Assembly: GCA_021790295.1 (NCBI GenBank)
Contig: JAJYIC010000020.1
Coordinates: 1 to 14,297 of the forward strand
Direction: 5' to 3'
Origin: Pseudomonadota bacterium
Lineage (GTDB): Bacteria > Pseudomonadota > Alphaproteobacteria > ATCC43930 > CGMCC-115725
DNA length: 14,297 bases
The notes below the pieces were generated by a model. The model saw only the letters and a program-made list of their open reading frames with translations. It had not been told where the DNA came from and did no database searches. A program made the translations under genes and the position numbers. Below, piece by piece: positions 7,171 through 14,269 of this stretch; within the stretch, counting starts at the first letter, position 1; each line of letters starts with the position of its first letter.

Positions 7171-7317
7171 CGCGACCTCAGTCCTTTCTCGAATCGCTTC
7201 GCTCTCGGATCGCGCGAGAAGCCGAAAAGCCGCCTTCCGGCAAACGCCGCTTCGCGCCGGGCCTGCGGATGTTCTAGGCTACTCTTTCGATAGGAACGGC
7301 GCGAGAGGGAGGAGAGG

Positions 7318-8220
7318 ATGCGGATCGGGTTTATCGGTACCGGCACGATGGGTCTGCCGATGCTCAATAACCTTCTCAAAAAAGGGTATCAGGTTTGCGC
7401 TTACGACCTCGCCTCGGCCGCTCTCGAGGCGGCGCAAAAGGCCGGCGCAGAGCGCGCGGGTTCGGCCGCGGAAGCCGCTTCTGCGGGGGATCTCGTCATC
7501 ACCATGCTGCCCTCTTCGGGGAATGTCGAAAAGGCCTATCTCGGCCCCGGCGGGATCATCGAAAGGGCGAAAGAGGGAACCCTTTTGATCGACATGTCGA
7601 CAATCGACCCCGGAACCTCGCAGCGCCTTGCCGCGCGCCTCAAAGAGCGGCGTTTGCGCTTTCTCGACGCGCCGGTTTCGGGCGCCGTCGGACGCGCCAT
7701 CGAGGGCACTCTCACGATCATGGTCGGCGGCGAAGCGGCGGACTTTAGAGAGGCGCGGGAGGTCCTTTCCGCGATGGGCCGCAACATCATCCATGTCGGC
7801 CCGGTCGGTTCCGGCGAGGTGGCAAAGCTTTGCAACAACCTCGTCGCCGGGGCGGCGATGATCGCCGTCTGCGAAGCCTTCCGCCTCGGCGAAGGCTTTG
7901 GCGTCGACGCCAAGATCTTGACCGAAGTCATCGCTCATTCCTCGGGAGCGACCTGGGTCATGGAGCACGGCCACCCGGTTCCCGGGATAAACCCGAACGC
8001 CGCTTCGAGCCGCGCCTACGCCGCCGGCTTTATGACCGATCTGATGGCGAAAGACGTGGGCCTTGCGGTCGCCGCCGCGAGGGAGAAGCGCATTCCCGTT
8101 TTCCTCGCTCCAACGGCGGCGCAGCTTTACCGGCTGGCTTCGGCTTACGGTTTCGGGCGCAAGGATTTCTCCTCGCTTTACGAATTTCTGAAGCCCGCCG
8201 CCCCGGACGCTCCGGTTTGA
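7318..8220 (+). CDS. NAD(P)-dependent 3-hydroxyisobutyrate dehydrogenase-family oxidoreductase
   Basis: 300-residue beta-hydroxyacid dehydrogenase. The N-terminal Rossmann motif is G-x-G-x-x-G (I-G-F-I-G-T-G-T-M-G-L-P, residues 3-14). The substrate-binding signature D-A-P-V-S-G-A is at 117-123, and the catalytic lysine is K170 in V-A-K-L-C-N-N, with N174 nearby. Family members reduce or oxidise 3-hydroxyisobutyrate, tartronate semialdehyde, or related beta-hydroxyacids; the sequence alone does not decide which. The ATG at 7318 has an excellent site (GGAGGAGAGG). It opens the plus-strand run that continues through the amidohydrolase, Ldh-family enzyme, lipoprotein and Rid protein. Acidic residue D30 at the end of the second strand (C-A-Y-D) hints at NAD preference. 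Confidence 0.92.
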   Translation: MRIGFIGTGTMGLPMLNNLLKKGYQVCAYDLASAALEAAQKAGAERAGSAAEAASAGDLVITMLPSSGNVEKAYLGPGGIIERAKEGTLLIDMSTIDPGTSQRLAARLKERRLRFLDAPVSGAVGRAIEGTLTIMVGGEAADFREAREVLSAMGRNIIHVGPVGSGEVAKLCNNLVAGAAMIAVCEAFRLGEGFGVDAKILTEVIAHSSGATWVMEHGHPVPGINPNAASSRAYAAGFMTDLMAKDVGLAVAAAREKRIPVFLAPTAAQLYRLASAYGFGRKDFSSLYEFLKPAAPDAPV

Positions 8221-8308
8221 GAAAACCGGCCGATCCCGGGCAAGGAAAAGGCGTATCATAAACCGCCCGAAGGCCGCAAAAGCGCCGCACGAACAGGAGG
8301 TTTGCCGA

Positions 8309-9358
8309 ATGAAGAACGGTCTCGTCATCATCGATGCCGACGGCCACGCCGTCGATTATGAGTCTGTCTACCGCGACAGGCTTCCGGCCCAATACCGGCA
8401 GAGAAGCTCGATCTTTCCGAGCGATAATTTCGACCGGTCGCAAAACGGAAAACTGAGCGCCAAAAGGCCCAAAAACGCGGCCCGGAACCTTGCCGACAAC
8501 GACCTGGAAGGGATCGATCTGCAGATCATCTACCCGACGGGAGGGCTTTTCCTCTCGCGTGTGCGCGAGCGCGATTACGCCATTGCCCTTGCGCGCGCCT
8601 ATAACGAGTGGATCGCCGAGTGGTGCGCGATCGATCGCAAACGTTTGAAAGCGGTCGCTCTCGTGCCCCTTCATGTCGATGCGAAAGCGGCGATCGCGGA
8701 AATGGAACGCGCCGTCGGCCGCCTCGGCGCCGTCGCGGTGATGGTCAATACCTTCGATCGCGACCGCAATGTCGCGCATCCGGATTTCTGGCCTTTTTAC
8801 GAGGAATGCGCGCGTGCGGGAGTGGCCGTCGCCTTTCACGCTTCGGGCAGCAATACGCTCGACCCTTTGAGCCATTCGGAGACTTTCCTCGAAACACACA
8901 CGCTTTCGCACGTTCCCGAGCAGCTGATCGCGTGTACCGCCGTCATCTATAGCGGGCTTCTCGAAAAATACCGGGATTTGAGGGTTGCCTTTCTCGAAGC
9001 CGGGATCGGCTGGGTTCCGTTCTGGATGGAGCATATGGACGAGGAATACGAGCTGCGTCCTTTCGATGCGCCTTTGTTGAAGGGCAAGCCTTCCGAATAC
9101 ATGGCCTGCGGCCGGGTTTTCGTTTCCTGCGAGCCCGAGGAAAAGACCCTCTGTTACGTCCCCGAATTTTTCCCTGCGGACAATATCCTTTTCGCCTCCG
9201 ATTATCCTCACTGGGACGGCCAATTTCCGCATGCAGTGGAAAGGCTTGCCGATCGCGACGACATTCCGGGCGCGCTCAAACAGAAGATCTTCTTTGACAA
9301 CCCGCAGCGCTTTTACGGTATGACCGTGGAGGCCCGCGGCGGCGCGCCGCGGGGATAG
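8309..9358 (+). CDS. amidohydrolase family 2 protein (ACMSD-like fold)
   Basis: 349-residue TIM-barrel metal-dependent hydrolase or decarboxylase of the amidohydrolase_2 group. Metal-site candidates are D11 and H13 in D-A-D-G-H, H177 in A-F-H-A-S-G, and D298 in F-A-S-D-Y-P-H-W-D. E230 in F-L-E-A-G is also conserved in this group. The first motif is D-x-H rather than H-x-H, a known variant. Proteins of this type decarboxylate or hydrolyse aromatic and other carboxylic substrates; several act in catabolism of aromatic acids. The ATG at 8309 has a textbook site (ACAGGAGG, 8 nt away). It lies 88 nt after the dehydrogenase and 32 nt before the Ldh-family gene, so an operon is likely, although a TATCAT hexamer at 8254-8259 could mark an internal promoter. 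Confidence 0.9.
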   Translation: MKNGLVIIDADGHAVDYESVYRDRLPAQYRQRSSIFPSDNFDRSQNGKLSAKRPKNAARNLADNDLEGIDLQIIYPTGGLFLSRVRERDYAIALARAYNEWIAEWCAIDRKRLKAVALVPLHVDAKAAIAEMERAVGRLGAVAVMVNTFDRDRNVAHPDFWPFYEECARAGVAVAFHASGSNTLDPLSHSETFLETHTLSHVPEQLIACTAVIYSGLLEKYRDLRVAFLEAGIGWVPFWMEHMDEEYELRPFDAPLLKGKPSEYMACGRVFVSCEPEEKTLCYVPEFFPADNILFASDYPHWDGQFPHAVERLADRDDIPGALKQKIFFDNPQRFYGMTVEARGGAPRG

Positions 9359-9390
9359 CGGGCGAGGGCCTGCGGCGAGAGGAGGGGAGG

Positions 9391-10452
9391 ATGCCGAAAG
9401 TCGCGGCAGAGCGTTTGCAAACGATCGGCGAAGCCCTTTTCGTCGCGGCCGGGACGCCGCCAGGAGAGGCCGCGATCGTGATGCGTCACGTCGTCAACGC
9501 CAATCTCGCCGGGCATGATTCGCACGGCGTGATCCAGATCCCGACTTATATAGACCGGATCAAACGCGGCCATATCGTGCCGGGAGCGCCGTGGACGATC
9601 GTCAAGGAAAGCGCGGCGACGAGCGTCATCGACGGCCATTGGGGGTTCGGCTATGTCGCCACCGAAAAGGCGATGCGCCTCACCATAAGGAAGGCAGAAA
9701 CCTCGGGCGTCGCCGCCGCGACGGTCTTCCGCCAAGGGCATATCGGCCGCCTTGCGAGCTATACCCTGATGGCGGCAAAGGCGGGGATGATCGGTCTCAT
9801 CACCGCCGACTCCGGGCGTTCGGCAAAGGCCGTGGCGCCTTTTGGCGGGCGCGAGGCGCGCCTTGGCACAAACCCGATCTCGATCGCCATCCCGTCCGAT
9901 CTCGAGGGGCCGCTTTTTCTCGATATGGCAACCTCGGCCGCGGCCGCCGGCAAGATCGCTCTCGCGGTGGCGCGCGGAACTCCGGTACCCGAAGGCTGGA
10001 TCATCGATCGCGACGGGCGCCCATCTACCGATCCGAAAGAGCTGCGCCAAGGCGGGGCGCTCCTCCCGGTCGGCGGCAGCGAAGGGTACAAAGGGTACGG
10101 CCTTTCGGTCTTGGTCGAGATCTTGTGCGGAATCCTGACCGGGCTCGGTTTTGGGGTCGAGCCTTCGGGCCGCCACAACGATGGCTGCTTTCTCGCCGCT
10201 TTCAAGGTCGATGCGTTCCGTCCTCTCGCCGAGTTCAAAAAAGAGGTCGGCGCTTTTGCCCAATACTTGAAAGAGACAAAGCCGGTGCAAGGGGCCGAGA
10301 GGGTGTATTATCCGGGCGAAGTCGAATATCTGCGCGAAGAGGACCGGCGGCGGAACGGCATCGAGATCGAGGACGCGACCTGGGAAAAACTGAAAGCCCT
10401 CGCCGAAGGTTACGGCATCGCGCAACAACTCGGCTTCTTCGCCGGTTCCTGA
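9391..10452 (+). CDS. Ldh-family (malate/L-lactate dehydrogenase type 2) oxidoreductase
   Basis: 353-residue NAD(P)-dependent dehydrogenase of the LDH2/MDG2 fold, which differs from the classical Rossmann LDH/MDH. Family marks: G-H-D-S-H-G-V at 41-47, the catalytic His likely H117 in G-H-I-G-R-L, the cofactor-binding L-G-T-N-P-I-S at 159-165, and G-Y-K-G-Y-G-L at 232-238. Relatives oxidise 2-hydroxy acids such as malate, sulfolactate, ureidoglycolate or 2,3-diketogulonate; the substrate is not determined. The ATG at 9391 has GAGGGGAGG immediately upstream. The 32-nt gap after the amidohydrolase and 38-nt gap before the lipoprotein fit one transcript. It supplies a second dehydrogenase to the cluster, next to the 3-hydroxyisobutyrate dehydrogenase-like enzyme. 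Confidence 0.92.
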   Translation: MPKVAAERLQTIGEALFVAAGTPPGEAAIVMRHVVNANLAGHDSHGVIQIPTYIDRIKRGHIVPGAPWTIVKESAATSVIDGHWGFGYVATEKAMRLTIRKAETSGVAAATVFRQGHIGRLASYTLMAAKAGMIGLITADSGRSAKAVAPFGGREARLGTNPISIAIPSDLEGPLFLDMATSAAAAGKIALAVARGTPVPEGWIIDRDGRPSTDPKELRQGGALLPVGGSEGYKGYGLSVLVEILCGILTGLGFGVEPSGRHNDGCFLAAFKVDAFRPLAEFKKEVGAFAQYLKETKPVQGAERVYYPGEVEYLREEDRRRNGIEIEDATWEKLKALAEGYGIAQQLGFFAGS

Positions 10453-10490
10453 ACCGGACAAGGCCTTGGCGGAAAAGTCGGGAGGGAGCG

Positions 10491-10733
10491 ATGCGGCAGA
10501 TGCTGGTTCTTTTCCTTCTCCTTCTTGCCGCTTGCGCGCAAAAACCGCAGCCGCAGCCGGCGCCGGCGGCAGAAAGCGGAGCGGAGTTCGGTTCCTGGCG
10601 TCTTCATTCGGGGAAGGCGCCGACGAGGCTCGAATTCGCCGCTCTCCTTGCGGCCTGCAAAGAGGGCGGCAAGACCGCCGCGTTGCCGATCGACCGCTGC
10701 CTTCTTGCTCTCGGTTTGAGGAGGGCGCCATGA
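10491..10733 (+). CDS. small lipoprotein of unknown function
   Basis: 80-residue protein. The N-terminus M-R-Q-M-L-V-L-F-L-L-L-L-A-A-C is a typical lipoprotein signal: a leucine-rich core and the lipobox L12-A13-A14-C15, so lipidation at C15 is expected. Residue +2 is Ala, consistent with outer-membrane sorting. A proline/glutamine linker (about 18-27) follows. The rest, up to residue 80, has two cysteines (about 56 and 70) in A-A-C-K and D-R-C-L-L-A-L-G-L-R-R, which could form a disulfide in the periplasm. I do not recognise the family. The ATG at 10491 has GGGAGGGAGCG before it, and the TGA overlaps the next gene's ATG (ATGA, 10730-10733). That coupling makes it very likely to be a real, translated gene, and it ties it to the Rid-family protein. 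Confidence 0.8.
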   Translation: MRQMLVLFLLLLAACAQKPQPQPAPAAESGAEFGSWRLHSGKAPTRLEFAALLAACKEGGKTAALPIDRCLLALGLRRAP

Positions 10734-11140
10734 GCGCAAAGATCGCGATAGAAAACCCGCCGGCTCTCGGCAAGCCTGTTGGCGCCTATTCCCATATTGC
10801 GAGGGTCAAAGCGGGCGAATTCGTCTTTATCGCCGGGCAAGTCGCGACCGACGCTGCGGGCGCGATCGTCGGCGGCGGCGATTTCGAAGCGCAATGCGGT
10901 CAAGCTTTTGCCAATATCGGCGCGGCTCTTGCCGCGGTCGGAGCGGGCTTTCCCGACATCGTGCAGTTTACGACCTACCTCGTCCATTCGCAGGATATTG
11001 CGAAATTCGCGGCGTTTCGCGCGCGCGAATTTCCGCGCCTCTTTGCGAAAGGCGCCTATCCTCCGAATACGCTTCTCATCGTCGACCGCCTCGTCAACGA
11101 AGCCTTTCTGATCGAAATCCAGGCGGTCGCCGCTCTCTAG
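10730..11140 (+). CDS. Rid-family protein (YjgF/YER057c/UK114), lacking the catalytic Arg
   Basis: 136-residue protein of the Rid family, trimeric cytoplasmic proteins whose archetype RidA hydrolyses reactive 2-imino or enamine intermediates. Family features: G-A-Y-S-H at 18-22, F-I-A-G-Q-V at 33-38, A-N-I-G-A-A-L-A-A-V-G at 61-71, and I-V-Q-F-T-T-Y-L near 77-84. Aligned to E. coli RidA by eye, the segment P-P-N-T-L-L-I-V-D-R-L places N113 where RidA has the catalytic R105, while E129 matches E120. It is therefore probably one of the Rid subfamilies without classic imine deaminase activity. Its ATG overlaps the lipoprotein stop (ATGA), with GAGGAGGG upstream. It ends 15 nt before the convergent selenoprotein candidate. 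Confidence 0.9.
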   Translation: MSAKIAIENPPALGKPVGAYSHIARVKAGEFVFIAGQVATDAAGAIVGGGDFEAQCGQAFANIGAALAAVGAGFPDIVQFTTYLVHSQDIAKFAAFRAREFPRLFAKGAYPPNTLLIVDRLVNEAFLIEIQAVAAL

Positions 11141-11155
11141 GAAGATAACCGCGTC

Positions 11156-11704
11156 CTATCGTTGCGGCAGAAGGCAGAAACCTTGCGCCGCGATGCCGAG
11201 CGCCGGGTTCAACTTGCTGCGGAAATTTTCGAAGGCGATTGCGGCGGTCAGTTCGACGATCTGAGCTTCGCTATAATGCTCTTTGAGACGCGCAAAAAGC
11301 GCCTCGTCGACCCTCTCTCCGGTCACCGTCATGCGTTCGGCATAATCGAGCGCAACCCTTTCCGCCTCGCTGAAAACGCCGCTTTCGCGCCAGTTCTCCA
11401 ACTCCTCTACTCTTGCCTTGCCCTCATCCTCTCCCTTCACACGGAAGGAATTGATGTCGATTCAAAAAGGGCAGCCGTTGATGAGCGCGACGCGCAGCGA
11501 GACGAGAGGGGGCAAAGTCGGCGGCAATTTCCCGGATTGGCCGATCGCGGCGCCAAGCATCCGCGCCGCGCGCAGGATCGGCGGGCAGTGCGCCAACACC
11601 TTGGTCGTGTTCAAAAGATCGCCAAAGCGCGCGAGATCCTCGAGAAACGCCTCTTCGAGGATCGGGTCGCCCCCATCCTTTTCGATTTCACTGACCCTTG
11701 GCAT
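11156..11704 (-). CDS. CMD/AhpD-like protein, candidate selenoprotein (CxxU, in-frame TGA)
   Basis: 182-codon frame interrupted once by TGA at 11464-11462. Upstream are 80 residues ending V-A-L-I-N-G-C-P-F; downstream, in the same frame, come I-D-I-N-S-F-R-V-K-G and 91 further residues ending L-L-P-Q-R and TAG. Carboxymuconolactone decarboxylase/AhpD-like proteins have N-G-C-x-x-C here, so TGA sits at the second redox cysteine (C78, U81). The downstream half keeps family features: N-W-R-E-S-G-V-F-S-E-A-E-R, Y-A-E-R-M-T and E-L-T-A-A-I-A-F-E-N-F. TGA serves as stop for many neighbours, so the genetic code is standard. Selenocysteine insertion is the best reading, helped by a stem-loop just after the codon. 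Expected role: thiol peroxidase or reductase. The AhpD Glu and His of the active site appear as P66 and N85. A pseudogene by point mutation is the alternative. Start ATG has a strong ribosome binding site. Confidence 0.85.
11432..11450 (-). promoter_or_regulatory. candidate bacterial SECIS stem-loop
   Basis: In the mRNA sense, UUCCUUC (11450-11444) pairs with GAAGGGA (11438-11432), 7 bp including one G-U, around the loop CGUGU. The loop begins 19 nt after the TGA and has G at its second position. Bacterial SECIS elements, as I recall the rule, have a small loop 16-37 nt after the UGA with a G in the first two loop positions; both hold. A broken lower stem can extend it to about 11456-11425. 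It lies inside the coding region, as bacterial SECIS must. Confidence 0.6.
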
Positions 11705-11710
11705 CTTTTT

Positions 11711-11718
11711 TCCTCCTT
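11711..11718 (-). promoter_or_regulatory. strong ribosome binding site fixing the start of the CMD/AhpD-like gene
   Basis: AAGGAGGA read on the minus strand, 6 nt before the ATG at 11704-11702. Such a close match to the anti-Shine-Dalgarno sequence shows the gene is under selection for translation, which argues against a decayed pseudogene. Confidence 0.8.
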
Positions 11719-11810
11719 ACTGTTCGAGAATGGGGGGTCCCTTTCGCCGTCTCAAGTCGAAGGCCGCCAATTTTGTCCTTCGGGCTCTTCCCCTGGGGGC
11801 CTGCAAAAGA

Positions 11811-14180
11811 TCACGACGCCTCCGCGAGCGGTCTTGCGCTTTCCCCCGCCTTGGGCAAAGGCCCGAAAGCGGGCGGCGGGATGCGGCGCCGAGACGCCCC
11901 CTCATACGCCGAGGCGATGGCGAGAAGGACGTCTTCGCGTCCGGGCTCGGCGCGAAAGACGAGAGAAAAGGGAAGGCCCGGCCAGGGGATCGTTGTCGGT
12001 TCTTGCGAAGGGACGGAAAGATACCGTTTGCCGTCGCCGCTCAGGGCAAAGACGGGATCGTAAACGGTCGTCACATAACCCGCGGGGATCAGCACCTCGG
12101 TGACCCCGGCATTCGGCCCGTAAAAGGATTCGAGACGCAGGTTCGAGGCTCCGGCCTCGGGATCGTGAGCGCCTCCGATCTTGGCCGGCGGCAAAGGGGT
12201 GTGCAGGCGCACCAGAGCGTCGAGCCGGTTTTCCAGCATCACCATCATATCGAGACGGCGCAAAAGCTCGCGCAGCATGATGCGCTCGTCGACCCCTTGG
12301 CGGCCCGCCAAAGGATTGCGCGGGTCGGAAACCTCCTCCCAATTCCTGAAAGCGGCGCGGCCGTCGTCGCCCCAGAATTTGGAGCGGGCGTTGAGCGCCT
12401 CGAAATCGGCGAGAGTTTCGGCAAAACCGCGCGCCCGCCAATCTTCGGCGCGGCGCGAAAGATACTGGTTGACCTGAAAGCGGAAAGACATCGCCAGTTG
12501 CTGTTGCTGGATCGTGGCGATGTCGAGGTTTTGCGGCGGCGCGATGCGCCCTTCGGCGAGTTCCACCATATAGTCGATCGGCTTCATCCGCCCGCTGCCG
12601 AAAACTTTCCCCGGTGCGAATTCGGTTGGCCGGATCGCGGCAGCGAATTCTCCGAACAGAGGTTCGCCGTCGCCGCCCAAACGAAAGAGAAGATCGGGCA
12701 TAAAGATCGGGACGAGACGCGCCAGAGCCTCGCGGAAATCGGGTTTCAGCACCTCGAATTCGGGGTCGAAAGGCGAAAACCGGTCCGAAGATTGGACGAG
12801 GCTCGCGCCGAGCCTTTGCCCGAGAACGGTCTTGATCTCGCTGAGCGCGGCCGTGACGATCGGGGCCGTCGCTTTCTCCCCCGGGCGGATGCGCAGCGAT
12901 TCTCTGACGATGCCGATGCGCATGCCTTTGAGAGCCCCGGGCGCGCCTGAATTCCGGGCAAAGGCGGCGTAAGAGCCGGGAAGCACAGACGAACGCGGCA
13001 CCGTGGTAAAGGGGTCGCGCGGATCGTAAAACCCCTCCTCGCCCTCTTTCAAGGCATCGAGAACCTTGGCGGCGTCGAGAAGGCTGCGGGCCAAGATCCC
13101 CGTGCGATCGCAATAGATGTCGGCGCCTATCGCCCCTCCGATGAAGCCGATCAGGGACTTGTGCGGGAGGATGCAAGCGATCGCATTGTGGTTTGCGGGG
13201 CCGCGACAGGAAGCGCGGGTTTCCTCGCCAATGCTGATCATGGCGAGATTGGCGCCGACCGAGACGCCCGAACCCGAACTCGAACCGAGAGAGGCGGCGC
13301 GGGTCGTGTCATACGGATTTGCGGGGTTCCCGCCCCAGCTCGAACGCTGATAGCCGAGAGTCGAAGGCAGGATCTTTTCCGGTTTATGCCTTCCGCCGGG
13401 ATCGCCCGCGCGGCCGTTATATTCGGTGCAGGCGGCTTTGGCGAAGATGATCGCGCCCTTTTTCCTGAGGCGCTCGACAAGGATGTGGTCGCGGGCGGGG
13501 AAATCGATGTCATAGGCCGCGTCGCCTCCGGCCGTGGTGCGCATGTCTTTGGTGTCGAAAGGGTCTTTGAGGGAGACCACGACCCCGTAAAGCGGCATCT
13601 CGTCGAGAGGCGGGTTTTGGCCGTAACGGGCGTCGTATTCGGCGGCCTGTTCGAGAGCGTCGGGAAGGCGCCGGAACAGTTCGCAAACCTGAGGCGCACC
13701 GGCAGGCAAAGGGCCCAAGGAAGGATGGCGGTCGAAATCGCCGCGGCAGGTGAGCGAGCGTTCGCCGCGTAAATTGAGCGTTGCAAGCGCGTTGAGCTGC
13801 CCCGCTTCGGGTTTCCCGGCGATCATCCCGTATTGCTGGAACACCTCGGGGTCGGAAGCGGTGTTCTCCATGCGGCCCCATTCGAGGGGAGGCCCCCGAT
13901 ACGCGTCGAGATCGGGAAGAATCGCCGAAGCGGCAATCGTTTCCGAAGGGAAAGAGAGCGAGGCTCCGGCCCTCACCGCGCCTTTCCTTTCGCCGACCGG
14001 GGCGCCCGAAGGAGTGACGAGAAGGCTTGCGACCCCGTTGAAGGCGCGGGCGCGTTCGATATACCGGCGCAGGGTCGCGACGCAAGTCGTCTCTCCCGCG
14101 CGGATGGCGCGGTGCAGCTCCTCGATCGTCGCTTCTTCGAGGGAAAAGCGCCCCCCCTCTCCATCCTCTTTATCCGCCAT
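11811..14180 (-). CDS. large amidase-signature family protein
   Basis: 789 residues from the ATG at 14180 (795 if the ATG at 14198 is used). I prefer 14180 because AAGGA sits 7 nt before it, while 14198 has no such site. It hydrolyses an amide, in the cytoplasm as no signal peptide is seen. Numbered from the upstream ATG, the Ser-cisSer-Lys triad is visible: K211 in V-S-L-K-D-P-F, the cis-Ser in G-S-S-S-G-S-G at 305-311, and nucleophile S330 in E-E-T-R-A-S-C-R-G-P-A. The C-terminus shows the normal family ending, G-L-P-F-S-L-V-F and A-I-A-S-A-Y-E. It is about 300 residues longer than typical amidases: the catalytic Lys lies some 130 residues later than usual, and about 200 extra residues sit between the nucleophile region and the end. 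The substrate is unknown. The selenoprotein candidate follows 106 nt downstream on the same strand. Confidence 0.88.
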   Translation of the reverse strand: MADKEDGEGGRFSLEEATIEELHRAIRAGETTCVATLRRYIERARAFNGVASLLVTPSGAPVGERKGAVRAGASLSFPSETIAASAILPDLDAYRGPPLEWGRMENTASDPEVFQQYGMIAGKPEAGQLNALATLNLRGERSLTCRGDFDRHPSLGPLPAGAPQVCELFRRLPDALEQAAEYDARYGQNPPLDEMPLYGVVVSLKDPFDTKDMRTTAGGDAAYDIDFPARDHILVERLRKKGAIIFAKAACTEYNGRAGDPGGRHKPEKILPSTLGYQRSSWGGNPANPYDTTRAASLGSSSGSGVSVGANLAMISIGEETRASCRGPANHNAIACILPHKSLIGFIGGAIGADIYCDRTGILARSLLDAAKVLDALKEGEEGFYDPRDPFTTVPRSSVLPGSYAAFARNSGAPGALKGMRIGIVRESLRIRPGEKATAPIVTAALSEIKTVLGQRLGASLVQSSDRFSPFDPEFEVLKPDFREALARLVPIFMPDLLFRLGGDGEPLFGEFAAAIRPTEFAPGKVFGSGRMKPIDYMVELAEGRIAPPQNLDIATIQQQQLAMSFRFQVNQYLSRRAEDWRARGFAETLADFEALNARSKFWGDDGRAAFRNWEEVSDPRNPLAGRQGVDERIMLRELLRRLDMMVMLENRLDALVRLHTPLPPAKIGGAHDPEAGASNLRLESFYGPNAGVTEVLIPAGYVTTVYDPVFALSGDGKRYLSVPSQEPTTIPWPGLPFSLVFRAEPGREDVLLAIASAYEGASRRRIPPPAFGPLPKAGESARPLAEAS

Positions 14181-14269
14181 CGCCCTTTCCTTCTCCATTT
14201 ACGCCCGCGCCCAAGCTTAGCACCGCCGCAGGTGCGCGCACTTTCCCGCCTTCCTCGCGCGAGGGGCGG

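Noticed and set aside
7318..11140. Allantoin/ureide or glyoxylate catabolic pathway
   Set aside because: The dehydrogenase families include ureidoglycolate and tartronate semialdehyde enzymes, but no allantoinase, ureidoglycolate lyase or gcl-type gene is present and no specific motif decides it.
11462..11464. TGA read as tryptophan (alternative genetic code)
   Set aside because: TGA ends many clear genes in the window (response regulator, thiL, Ldh-family gene and others), and the family has Cys, not Trp, here.
11441..11470. Frameshift or homopolymer sequencing error at the T-run before the TGA
   Set aside because: The frame before and after the TGA is the same, so no indel is needed; only a base substitution could explain it as an error.
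11705..11810. Rho-independent terminator between the amidase and the CMD/AhpD-like gene
   Set aside because: Only a 4-bp C/G stem with a 2-nt loop can be made and no T-run follows on the minus strand.
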